A stretch of 9,303 nt of DNA from an uncultured Alphaproteobacteria bacterium (GTDB lineage: Bacteria; Pseudomonadota; Alphaproteobacteria; Puniceispirillales; UBA1172). A program made the translations under genes and the position numbers. This document shows, one piece after another, positions 1-6,217 of this stretch. The notes below the pieces were generated by a model that was not told the DNA's origin, did no database searches, and was given only the letters and a program-made list of their open reading frames with translations. Every line of letters begins with the position of its first letter. Positions within the stretch are counted from its first letter, which is position 1. The stretch is taken from the NCBI GenBank assembly GCA_937952245.1, contig CALFYS010000093.1, forward strand, positions 1-9,303, written 5' to 3'.

Positions 1-36
1 ACGTGAGGTTTTTTGTCCTTGTGATGCCGTCGCCAT
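1..36 (-). CDS. Possible N-terminal start of a divergent gene, cut by the window edge
   Basis: The minus strand is open from an ATG at 36 to the window edge, reading MATASQGQKTSR. A run of six G precedes it on that strand, only a few bases from the ATG; an in-frame ATG at 48 is an alternative without a ribosome binding site. The product cannot be recognised from twelve residues. If real, it is transcribed away from the LacI-family gene and shares its upstream region, including the operator-like site at 92-105. A short open frame at an edge can occur by chance, so this is tentative. Confidence 0.25.
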   Translation of the reverse strand, partial: MATASQGQKTSR

Positions 37-80
37 CAATCCCCCCATGCGCAAAATTTGATTTAAAATGTAAACTAAAC

Positions 81-109
81 TTGCACAAAACTTTACACGC
101 GTTAATAAT
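81..109 (+). promoter_or_regulatory. Candidate promoter of the LacI-family regulator gene
   Basis: A -35-like TTGCAC (81-86) and a -10-like AATAAT (104-109, five of six matches to the sigma-70 consensus) are separated by 17 bases. The predicted transcript would start about 60 bases before the ATG at 176. An operator-like palindrome (92-105) lies in the spacer and touches the -10 element, a position where bound repressor would block RNA polymerase. The -35 match is weak (three of six), so this is a sequence-based guess. Confidence 0.4.
92..105. promoter_or_regulatory. Putative LacI-family operator O2, in front of the regulator gene
   Basis: TTTACACGCGTTAA matches the perfect palindrome at 1237-1250 (TTTACGCGCGTAAA) in 12 of 14 positions. 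It is itself an imperfect palindrome with five of seven base pairs symmetric about a central CG. Central CG dyads are typical of LacI-family operators. Having one copy before the regulator gene and one before the transport operon suggests that the same repressor controls both, including its own synthesis. Binding is inferred. Confidence 0.55.
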
Positions 110-175
110 AGGTGCGATAAAAGCATCGGAACTGTCAAGATATTTCCGATCAATACTGAAAAGACATTTGAAGAC

Positions 176-1207
176 ATGACGACCCGAAGAATTAAAAATA
201 TGGACGAATTTGCCGGCCTTGTCGGCATCTCCCGCCCAACGATTTCAAAATATTTTAATGACCCTGATCGCGTTCGTCCCTCAACACGTCTTAAAATTGA
301 AGAAGCGCTTGAGCGATATGATTACCGCCCCAATATTTTTGCGATTAATCAAAACAGACGACTGACAAAAAACATTGGCATCGTCGTGCCTTATCTCGCA
401 GACCCGTTTTTTGCTGAAATTGCCCGTGTTCTGGAACGCCGCTGTATTGACGCGGGATACACGCCATCACTGTTTTCATCCCATGGCCAACAAAGTTTAG
501 AAAACGCGATTTTGGATAGTTTGCGGTCAATCAAACCGGCAGGTGTGTTGCTGGCACCTCTGGGGCGTATTTCGGATAAAAAGCATATCGAAGCTTTCTG
601 CCGTGATGTGCCGACCATTCTGTTTGATAGTAATATCGAAGGGTTAGGCGCAGGTTTTGTGGGGTCTGATAATTTCAGTTTTGTTTCACAAACCGTTGAA
701 TACCTAAGCAGAACAGGCAGCACCCCTTCATTCTTTGAAATGAAAAACCCTGCCAACCCCAATGCCAATAAACGCCGCGAAGCGTATTTGAAGATGATGA
801 ACAGGTTGAACCTTGAACCTCATGTCATCTCGATTGAAGGCGAAGGTTGGAATTTTGAAGAGATTGGACGGCAAGGCGCGTTGAACGTTCTGAATGGCAA
901 AAAACTGCCCAGCAATTCTGTATTATGCAGTAATGATCGACTGGCGATTGGATTGCTTTCCGCCTGCCATGAATTAGGCATTAAGGTGGGGCGCGATGAC
1001 ACTTGCCATATCCGTGTCGCGTCTCATGATGATCACCCTTATTCGCGCTTTACCTGCCCTTCATTGACAACCGCCGCCCATGATTACGAATCGGTTTCAA
1101 GCCACGCGGTTGAAACATTATTCCGCTTGATCGAATCCGGCGGGCGTTTGGATAAGCGTGAAGAAAAACTGTTCGCCGCGCGCCTTATTATGCGGGGTTC
1201 CGCGTAA
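176..1207 (+). CDS. LacI-family transcriptional regulator of the polyol operon
   Basis: This 343-residue protein has the LacI/GalR architecture. An N-terminal helix-turn-helix covers about residues 6-30 (VGISRPTISKYFN), followed by RPSTRLKIEEALERYDYRPN, a hinge (about 53-63) and a periplasmic-binding-protein-like effector domain starting at IGIVVPYLADPFFAEI. It probably binds a polyol or sugar derived from the adjacent pathway and releases DNA; the effector is inferred from context only. The hinge position that is usually a minor-groove-intercalating Leu is Gln60. The ATG at 176 is preferred because starting at Met9 (200) would clip the first helix; the ribosome binding site is weak (TTGAAGAC). 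It is co-oriented with and 108 bases upstream of smoE, and operator-like palindromes precede both genes. The family is certain; specificity is inferred. Confidence 0.93.
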   Translation: MTTRRIKNMDEFAGLVGISRPTISKYFNDPDRVRPSTRLKIEEALERYDYRPNIFAINQNRRLTKNIGIVVPYLADPFFAEIARVLERRCIDAGYTPSLFSSHGQQSLENAILDSLRSIKPAGVLLAPLGRISDKKHIEAFCRDVPTILFDSNIEGLGAGFVGSDNFSFVSQTVEYLSRTGSTPSFFEMKNPANPNANKRREAYLKMMNRLNLEPHVISIEGEGWNFEEIGRQGALNVLNGKKLPSNSVLCSNDRLAIGLLSACHELGIKVGRDDTCHIRVASHDDHPYSRFTCPSLTTAAHDYESVSSHAVETLFRLIESGGRLDKREEKLFAARLIMRGSA

Positions 1208-1236
1208 CCCTCCTTCTCCATCCTGCGATTTTTTTA

Positions 1237-1250
1237 TTTACGCGCGTAAA
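1237..1250. promoter_or_regulatory. Putative LacI-family operator O1, perfect 14-bp palindrome before smoE
   Basis: TTTACGCGCGTAAA equals its own reverse complement and is centred on CG between 1243 and 1244. AT-rich flanks extend the partial symmetry (three further pairs at 1232-1234 and 1253-1255). It lies between the regulator gene and smoE, just upstream of the best -35 candidate, and is nearly repeated before the regulator gene (92-105). A -10-like TAAAAT (1247-1252) overlaps its right arm, so a promoter that it directly occludes is also possible. The role as binding site for the adjacent LacI-family protein is inferred from position and symmetry. Confidence 0.7.
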
Positions 1251-1257
1251 ATAAATA

Positions 1258-1271
1258 TTGACGCGGGCAAA
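1258..1271. promoter_or_regulatory. Possible weak accessory operator overlapping the operon -35
   Basis: TTGACGCGGGCAAA matches the O1 palindrome in 11 of 14 positions and starts exactly 21 bases after it, about two helical turns, so dimers on the two sites would face the same side of the DNA. Only four of seven base pairs are symmetric, so on its own it is a poor site. It could equally be a chance resemblance forced by the -35 sequence. Confidence 0.3.
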
Positions 1272-1286
1272 TTGTTTTGATTTGAT
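1258..1286 (+). promoter_or_regulatory. Candidate promoter of the smoEFGK-smoS-mtlK-xylB operon
   Basis: TTGACG (1258-1263, five of six matches to the -35 consensus) is followed after 17 bases by TTTGAT (1281-1286, four of six matches to the -10 consensus). This would give a leader of about 20-25 bases that contains the strong ribosome binding site. The operator O1 ends eight bases upstream of the -35, and a weaker operator-like copy covers the -35 itself. An alternative -10, TAAAAT at 1247-1252, lacks a good -35 partner. Confidence 0.45.
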
Positions 1287-1300
1287 TTTTCGACTACTTC

Positions 1301-1309
1301 AAGGAGGAG
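1301..1309 (+). promoter_or_regulatory. Strong Shine-Dalgarno site of smoE
   Basis: AAGGAGGAG lies six bases before the ATG at 1316. It is the strongest ribosome binding site in the window and fixes the smoE start. It fits a binding protein made in excess. Confidence 0.85.
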
Positions 1310-1315
1310 AATAAA

Positions 1316-2620
1316 ATGCGTTTCAATAAACTAATTGGATTGGCAGCAACTGCATCAGTCATGATGTCAGGCGTTGCTTACGCTGAATCACTCACCATTG
1401 CGACTGTTAACAATGGTGACATGATTCGTATGCAGGGTCTTACAGATGACTTTACTGCAAAAACTGGTCACACAGTTGAGTGGGTAACATTGGAAGAAAA
1501 CGTTCTTCGTCAGCGTGTTACCACAGACATCACCACCAAAGGCGGTGCTTTCGACATCATGACAATCGGCATGTACGAAACACCAATCTGGGGTAAGAAC
1601 GGCTGGCTGGTGCCACTGAACGACCTCAGCGCTGAATACAATGTTGGTGATATTCTGCCAGCCATGTCCGGCGGTTTGAGCTATGACGGCACATTGTTTG
1701 CCGCGCCATTCTATGGTGAAAGCTCAATGATCATGTATCGTACAGACCTGATGGAAAAAGCAGGTTTGACTATGCCTGACGCTCCATCATGGTCATTCAT
1801 CGCAAAAGCTGCACGTGAAATGACCGATCGTGACAATGACATCAACGGTATCTGCCTGCGTGGTAAGGCTGGTTGGGGTGAAGGCGGTGCTTTCATCACA
1901 GCAATGTCAAACTCATTCGGCGCGCGCTGGTTTGATGAAAACTGGAACGCTCAGTTCGACACAAGAGAATGGTCAGATACACTGAACTTCTTCGTCAACA
2001 TGATGAACGATTCAGGCCCTTCAGGCTTTGCAACAAACGGCTTTAACGAAAACCTGTCATTGTTCCAGCAGGGCAAGTGTGGCATGTGGATCGACGCAAC
2101 AGTTGCCGCGTCATTCGTCACCAACCCTAAGGATTCAACAGTTGCTGATAAAGTTGGTTTTGCTCTAGCACCTGATAACGGTATGGGCGTACGCTCAAAC
2201 TGGTTGTGGGCATGGGCATTGGCCATTCCAGCCGGCACACAAAAAGAAGCTGCCGCGAAGGAATTCATCGAATGGGCAACATCAAACAGCTACATCGAGC
2301 TGGTTGCTTCAAAAGAAGGTTGGGCAAACGTTCCTCCAGGTGCACGGACATCACTGTATGAAAATGCAAACTACAAGGACATTCCATTCGCGAAGATGAC
2401 ACTGGATTCAATCCTGTCCGCTGATCCAAATAATTCAACCGTAGACCCAAGCCCATATGTTGGCATTCAGTTTGCGGCTATTCCTGAATTCGCTGGTATC
2501 GCAACAGAAGTCAGCCAGGAATTCTCCGCAGCATACGCTGGTCAGCAGACTGTTGCTGAAGCATTGGCGAAGGCACAGGCCATCACCAATGACGCAATGG
2601 AAGCCGCTGGCTACCGCTAA
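1316..2620 (+). CDS. smoE: Sorbitol/mannitol ABC transporter, periplasmic substrate-binding protein
   Basis: This is a 434-residue family 1 extracellular solute-binding protein that captures polyols in the periplasm and delivers them to the SmoFG permease. Residues 1-23 are a classic Sec signal peptide: basic start MRFNK, hydrophobic core, and AYA before Glu24 as the likely signal peptidase I site. There is no lipobox cysteine, so the mature protein of about 411 residues is soluble. Length and internal segments (FDIMTIGMYETPIW, GESSMIMYRTDLMEKAGL, GKCGMWIDATVAASFV) match the SmoE/MtlE group. Codon use differs from the downstream genes: I see no GGG glycine codon, Arg is mostly CGT, and Ser and Thr favour TCA and ACA, consistent with strong expression. 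The gene is followed at once by a terminator hairpin. Substrate is assigned from the neighbouring sorbitol and mannitol dehydrogenases; binding of D-arabitol or other polyols is possible. Confidence 0.93.
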   Translation: MRFNKLIGLAATASVMMSGVAYAESLTIATVNNGDMIRMQGLTDDFTAKTGHTVEWVTLEENVLRQRVTTDITTKGGAFDIMTIGMYETPIWGKNGWLVPLNDLSAEYNVGDILPAMSGGLSYDGTLFAAPFYGESSMIMYRTDLMEKAGLTMPDAPSWSFIAKAAREMTDRDNDINGICLRGKAGWGEGGAFITAMSNSFGARWFDENWNAQFDTREWSDTLNFFVNMMNDSGPSGFATNGFNENLSLFQQGKCGMWIDATVAASFVTNPKDSTVADKVGFALAPDNGMGVRSNWLWAWALAIPAGTQKEAAAKEFIEWATSNSYIELVASKEGWANVPPGARTSLYENANYKDIPFAKMTLDSILSADPNNSTVDPSPYVGIQFAAIPEFAGIATEVSQEFSAAYAGQQTVAEALAKAQAITNDAMEAAGYR

Positions 2621-2630
2621 AATCTAAATG

Positions 2631-2676
2631 AATTAGAGGGCAATTCTTATTGCCCTCTAATTTTTTATATTTTTTC
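2631..2676 (+). terminator. Strong intrinsic terminator/attenuator between smoE and smoF
   Basis: The arms at 2631-2644 and 2649-2662 form a perfect 14-bp inverted repeat around a four-base TCTT loop, with GAGGGCAAT in the left arm. A T-rich tract (2661-2676) follows. It starts 10 bases after the smoE stop. Since smoF, smoG and smoK must also be expressed and no convincing promoter is visible in the following 48 AT-rich bases, the hairpin most likely terminates part of the transcription. It may also protect the 3' end of smoE mRNA, raising the binding-protein to permease ratio, as intergenic hairpins do in other binding-protein transporter operons such as malE-malF. Confidence 0.9.
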
Positions 2677-2710
2677 AATAATTTAAAAAATAAACACCAC
2701 ATCAAACAAA

Positions 2711-2717
2711 AGGGGGG
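2711..2717 (+). promoter_or_regulatory. G-run ribosome binding site that sets the smoF start
   Basis: AGGGGGG lies seven bases before the ATG at 2725. It argues against the in-frame ATG at 2650, which falls inside the right arm of the terminator hairpin and would add 25 lysine- and asparagine-rich residues not expected in this family. A six-G homopolymer is an unusual Shine-Dalgarno sequence. Confidence 0.65.
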
Positions 2718-2724
2718 CTTTATC

Positions 2725-3591
2725 ATGGCAACACAGCATTCTCGCTCAATTGCTCGAATGATGTTGGCACCTGCAACAACACTGTTGTTGGCATGGATGC
2801 TCATCCCTTTGATCATGACCCTCTATTTTTCCTTTAAAAAATACCTGCCCCTGCGCGGCGGTGATCTTGGCTGGGTTGGTTTTGACAACTATGTCCGCTT
2901 TATTTCTTCAAGCGCTTTCTGGCCAGCTGTTGCCACCACATTGATCATTGTTGGCGGTGTCTTATTGATCACCATCCTTCTGGGGATTTTACTGGCCCTT
3001 CTGTTGGATCAGCCGATTTGGGGGCAAGGGGTGGTTCGTATTCTGGTGATCGCGCCGTTCTTTGTCATGCCCACGGTTTCAGGTCTGGTGTGGAAGAATA
3101 TGTTCATGGATCCGGTGAACGGGTTTTTCGCCCATATATGGCGCGTCTTTGGGGCTGAACCCATACAATGGTTAAGCCATGCCTCGATGCCATCCTTGGT
3201 GATGATTATCAGCTGGCAATGGCTGCCCTTTGCGACATTGATTTTATTGACCGCCATTCAATCTTTGGATTCCGAACAAATCGAAGCCGCTGAAATGGAT
3301 GGGGCGAAGCCGTTAAGCCGTTTCTTCTTTATTATTTTGCCGCATTTAGCGCGCGCCATCACCGTTGTTGTGTTGATTCAGACGATCTTTTTGCTGTCAA
3401 TTTTTGCGGAAATTTTTGTCACCACCGCGGGCGCGTTTGGCACGAAAACCCTGACCTATCTGATTTTTCAGCGTGTTCTTGAAAGTCAAAATGTTGGGCT
3501 GGGTTCCGCTGGCGGTGTTTATGCCATTATCTTGGCCAATATTGTTGCGATTTTCTTGATGCGCATCGTTGGCAAGAATTTGGACCGGTGA
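2725..3591 (+). CDS. smoF: Sorbitol/mannitol ABC transporter, permease subunit 1
   Basis: This 288-residue inner-membrane permease belongs to the MalF/UgpA-like group of carbohydrate importers. Six hydrophobic segments can be seen at about residues 14-36, 73-95, 104-126, 155-177, 211-235 and 264-284. The cytoplasmic EAA coupling loop that docks with the ATPase is at about 187-206 (EAAEMDGA ending in ILPHL). The start at 2725 is chosen over the upstream in-frame ATG at 2650 because that codon lies in the terminator stem and the G-rich ribosome binding site precedes 2725. With this start the length fits SmoF/MtlF proteins. It pairs with SmoG, whose gene starts 10 bases after its stop. The substrate is inferred from the operon. 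Confidence 0.92.
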   Translation: MATQHSRSIARMMLAPATTLLLAWMLIPLIMTLYFSFKKYLPLRGGDLGWVGFDNYVRFISSSAFWPAVATTLIIVGGVLLITILLGILLALLLDQPIWGQGVVRILVIAPFFVMPTVSGLVWKNMFMDPVNGFFAHIWRVFGAEPIQWLSHASMPSLVMIISWQWLPFATLILLTAIQSLDSEQIEAAEMDGAKPLSRFFFIILPHLARAITVVVLIQTIFLLSIFAEIFVTTAGAFGTKTLTYLIFQRVLESQNVGLGSAGGVYAIILANIVAIFLMRIVGKNLDR

Positions 3592-3601
3592 GGAGATTAC
3601 C

Positions 3602-4432
3602 ATGGCACGTGCAGTGACACCTCGTCGTAAGGCCATCAACACCATCATCGCTTGGTTGGTGGGGCTGTTGATCTTCTTCCCTATTCTTTGGATTGTTGTG
3701 CTGTCGCTGAAAACAGAAGGCGACGCCATCAAAACCCCGCTTGAGGTTTTAACGTCAGTATGGACATTAGAAAGTTATGCTGTTGTCCAAGACCGATCCG
3801 ATTACTTTAAGCATTTCTCCAATTCGGTGATTATCGCGCTTGGCTCAACGCTTTTGGGGATTGTGGTGGCAGTGCCCGCGGCATGGTCCATGGCTTTTGT
3901 GCCGTCACGCCGAACCCGCGGTATTTTGATGTGGATGTTATCGACCAAAATGCTGCCCGCTGTTGGCGTGCTTTATCCGATTTATCTGTTGTTTATTGAA
4001 TTGGGGATTTTAGACAGCCGAATTGGCCTTGTGGTTGTGCTGATGTTGATCAACCTGCCGATTATCGTCTGGATGCTCTATACATATTTCAAAGAAATTC
4101 CCGGGGAAATTTTAGAAGCCGCCCGCATGGATGGGGCTAATCTGAAGGCGGAATTGATCTATGTCCTGACACCAATGGCGATCCCGGGGATTGCATCAAC
4201 AATTCTATTGAACGTTATTCTGGCATGGAATGAAGCCTTCTGGACGCTGAACCTGACCGCCGCGAAAGCAGCACCATTGACCGCGTTCATCGCCAGTTAT
4301 TCAAGCCCTGAAGGGCTGTTCTATGCCAAACTCAGCGCCGCTTCTGTTATGGCCATTACGCCAATTCTGATTATGGGCTGGTTCAGCCAAAAACAACTTG
4401 TTCGCGGCCTCACCTTTGGCGCCGTTAAATAG
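3602..4432 (+). CDS. smoG: Sorbitol/mannitol ABC transporter, permease subunit 2
   Basis: This 276-residue inner-membrane permease is of the MalG/UgpE-like group and forms a heterodimer with SmoF. Hydrophobic segments lie at about 15-37, 74-98, 106-131, 141-162, 195-215 and 243-262. The EAA loop is at about 172-191 (LEAARMDGAN to LTP). The C-terminal GLTFGAVK is typical of this subfamily, where it is the last stretch of many MalG-like permeases. The ATG at 3602 is preferred over a TTG at 3569 inside smoF, because TGAGGAG (3589-3595), overlapping the smoF stop, is well spaced from it. The gap to smoF is 10 bases and that to smoK is also 10, so the three are surely co-transcribed. Confidence 0.92.
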   Translation: MARAVTPRRKAINTIIAWLVGLLIFFPILWIVVLSLKTEGDAIKTPLEVLTSVWTLESYAVVQDRSDYFKHFSNSVIIALGSTLLGIVVAVPAAWSMAFVPSRRTRGILMWMLSTKMLPAVGVLYPIYLLFIELGILDSRIGLVVVLMLINLPIIVWMLYTYFKEIPGEILEAARMDGANLKAELIYVLTPMAIPGIASTILLNVILAWNEAFWTLNLTAAKAAPLTAFIASYSSPEGLFYAKLSAASVMAITPILIMGWFSQKQLVRGLTFGAVK

Positions 4433-4442
4433 GGGAAGACAC

Positions 4443-5447
4443 ATGAAACAGATACAATTGAAAAAAGTATCAAAGAACTTTGGTGCAACTGAAGTCATCC
4501 CTCCACTTGATCTGGACATTGAAGATGGTGAATTTGTTGTCTTTGTCGGGCCTTCTGGATGCGGCAAATCAACGTTATTGCGCTTGATCGCGGGGCTGGA
4601 AGATGTCACCAGCGGTCAAATCCTGATCAATGGCAAAGATGCCACTGAAATGCCGCCAGCCAGCCGTGGTCTGGCCATGGTGTTCCAATCCTATGCGCTT
4701 TATCCGCATATGTCGGTGCGCAAGAATATCGCTTTCCCATTGCGGATGATCGGGATGCCGAAAGACGAACAGGCCAAGCGCGTTGATGAAGCGGCGAAAG
4801 TCTTGAACCTGACCGAATATCTTGATCGCCGCCCAGGGCAGCTTTCCGGCGGCCAGCGTCAACGTGTTGCCATTGGCCGTGCCATTGTCCGTGAGCCCAC
4901 CGCCTTTCTTTTTGATGAACCTTTATCAAATCTTGATGCCGCGCTTCGGGTGGGGATGCGGCTTGAGATCAGCGAATTGCACAAACGCCTTGATACAACA
5001 ATGATCTATGTGACCCATGATCAGGTTGAAGCCATGACCATGGCCGATAAAATCGTTGTCCTGCAATCTGGGGTGATTGAACAGGTTGGCACGCCGTTGG
5101 ACCTCTATCACAACCCGCGCAATACTTTTGTCGCGGGCTTCATTGGCTCTCCTAAAATGAATCTTCTGACAGGTAAAGAAGCCGAAAAACATGGCGCCCA
5201 TACGATTGGGATCCGCCCTGAACATTTAACCATCTCGACCAAAAAAGGCGGCTGGGAAGGCACAGTGGGTGTATCGGAACATCTTGGGTCTGATACGTTC
5301 ATCCATGTTGAATGCAAAGCCTTTGATGAAACCCTGACGGTACGCGCCAGCGGTGAGATGGATTTATCCTATGGCAGTAAAGTGTATTTAACGCCTGATG
5401 CCAGCAATCTGCATAAATTTGATGAAAACGGCATGAGGATGTCATGA
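4443..5447 (+). CDS. smoK: Sorbitol/mannitol ABC transporter, ATP-binding subunit
   Basis: This 334-residue ATPase of the MalK/UgpC (CUT1) type powers polyol import from the cytoplasmic face of SmoFG. The nucleotide-binding domain shows Walker A GPSGCGKST (36-44), Q-loop Gln82, signature LSGGQ (134-138), Walker B with Asp158 and Glu159, D-loop SNLDA and switch His192. A C-terminal TOBE/OB-fold region from about 240 carries IGIRPEHL (255-262), as in MalK-like proteins. All catalytic residues are intact. At 334 residues it is slightly shorter than E. coli MalK and normal for SmoK. The ATG at 4443 is chosen because AGGGGAAG (4431-4438) precedes it; an upstream in-frame ATG at 4398 lies inside smoG. 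Its stop overlaps the smoS start by four bases (ATGA), implying translational coupling. One such ATPase can serve several CUT1 transporters. Confidence 0.94.
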   Translation: MKQIQLKKVSKNFGATEVIPPLDLDIEDGEFVVFVGPSGCGKSTLLRLIAGLEDVTSGQILINGKDATEMPPASRGLAMVFQSYALYPHMSVRKNIAFPLRMIGMPKDEQAKRVDEAAKVLNLTEYLDRRPGQLSGGQRQRVAIGRAIVREPTAFLFDEPLSNLDAALRVGMRLEISELHKRLDTTMIYVTHDQVEAMTMADKIVVLQSGVIEQVGTPLDLYHNPRNTFVAGFIGSPKMNLLTGKEAEKHGAHTIGIRPEHLTISTKKGGWEGTVGVSEHLGSDTFIHVECKAFDETLTVRASGEMDLSYGSKVYLTPDASNLHKFDENGMRMS

Positions 5448-6217
5448 CACGTCTGGCGGGGAAATCTGCATTAATCACGGGGGCCGCGCGCGGCATTGGC
5501 CGGCATTTCGCTGAAGCCTATGCCCGTGAAGGCGCGCAGGTTGCCCTTGCTGATATTGATATTGACCGCGCCCAAACCGCCGCCGGTGAGATTGGTGATC
5601 AAGCGATGGCGGTGGCCATGGATGTGACTGATCAGAACAGTATTGATCAAGCGATCGCTGAGGTGGTTTCTGCCTTTGGCGGGATTGATATTCTGGTCAA
5701 TAACGCCGCTGTTTTTACCGCCGCCCCGATTGTGGAGATTGACCGTTCGAATTATCAGCAGGTTTTTGACATTAATGTCAGCGGCACGCTGTTTACCATG
5801 CAGGCGGTGGCGCGACATATGATTGATACAAATCGGCGTGGCAAAATCATCAATATGGCCAGCCAAGCCGGACGGCGGGGGGAGCCTTTGGTGGCGGTTT
5901 ATTGCGCCACAAAAGCAGCGGTGATTTCACTGACTCAATCTGCCGGATTAAACCTGATCAACCACGGGATTAATGTTAATGCCATTTCCCCCGGCGTTGT
6001 CGATGGTGAGCATTGGGATGGCGTCGATGCGTTTTTCGCGCGATACGAAAACAAAAAACCCGGCCAGAAAAAGAAAGAAGTCGGCGAAAATGTCCCCTAT
6101 GGACGGATGGGCAAACCTGAAGACCTCTCAGGGATGGCTATTTTTCTTGCCAGCGATGATGCTGATTATATCGTTGCGCAAACCTATAATGTTGATGGCG
6201 GACAATGGATGAGTTAA
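5444..6217 (+). CDS. smoS: Sorbitol (L-iditol 2-) dehydrogenase, SDR family
   Basis: This 257-residue short-chain dehydrogenase oxidises D-sorbitol to D-fructose with NAD+ in the cytoplasm. The Rossmann motif TGAARGIG is at 12-19. Asp37, at the end of strand beta-2, favours NAD+ over NADP+. NNAA is at 86-89, and the catalytic tetrad is Asn111, Ser140, Tyr153 (YCATK) and Lys157. Stretches such as MASQAGRRGE, SPGVVDGEHWDGVDA and the terminal YNVDGGQWMS closely recall Rhodobacter SmoS (from memory). Galactitol and L-iditol are also substrates of some members. TGAGGA (5434-5439) precedes the start, which overlaps the smoK stop by four bases. Its own stop shares one base with the mtlK start (TAATG). 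Assignment is firm because both the family signature and the gene context agree. Confidence 0.93.
   Translation: MTRLAGKSALITGAARGIGRHFAEAYAREGAQVALADIDIDRAQTAAGEIGDQAMAVAMDVTDQNSIDQAIAEVVSAFGGIDILVNNAAVFTAAPIVEIDRSNYQQVFDINVSGTLFTMQAVARHMIDTNRRGKIINMASQAGRRGEPLVAVYCATKAAVISLTQSAGLNLINHGINVNAISPGVVDGEHWDGVDAFFARYENKKPGQKKKEVGENVPYGRMGKPEDLSGMAIFLASDDADYIVAQTYNVDGGQWMS

Noticed and set aside
1192..1235. Possible terminator of the LacI-family gene (small GCGG-GGTT-CCGC stem at its 3' end, T-run at 1229-1235)
   Set aside because: The stem is only four base pairs, lies in the coding end, and the T-run starts more than 20 bases later; there is no hairpin next to the T tract. Readthrough into smoE is possible.
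2650..2724. N-terminal extension of SmoF from an in-frame ATG at 2650
   Set aside because: The ATG is inside the terminator stem, has no ribosome binding site, and would add a lysine/asparagine-rich leader before the normal start at 2725.
3569..3601. TTG start for SmoG inside smoF
   Set aside because: A well placed Shine-Dalgarno (3589-3595) and a family-typical length support the ATG at 3602.
4398..4442. N-terminal extension of SmoK from an ATG inside smoG
   Set aside because: The extension is out-of-frame smoG sequence; MKQIQLKKVSKNFG from 4443 is the usual start of this ATPase family and has a ribosome binding site.
4627..5317. Several open frames of 60-100 codons opposite and within smoK
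   Set aside because: They are shadows of a fully intact ATPase gene, have no ribosome binding sites and resemble no protein family.
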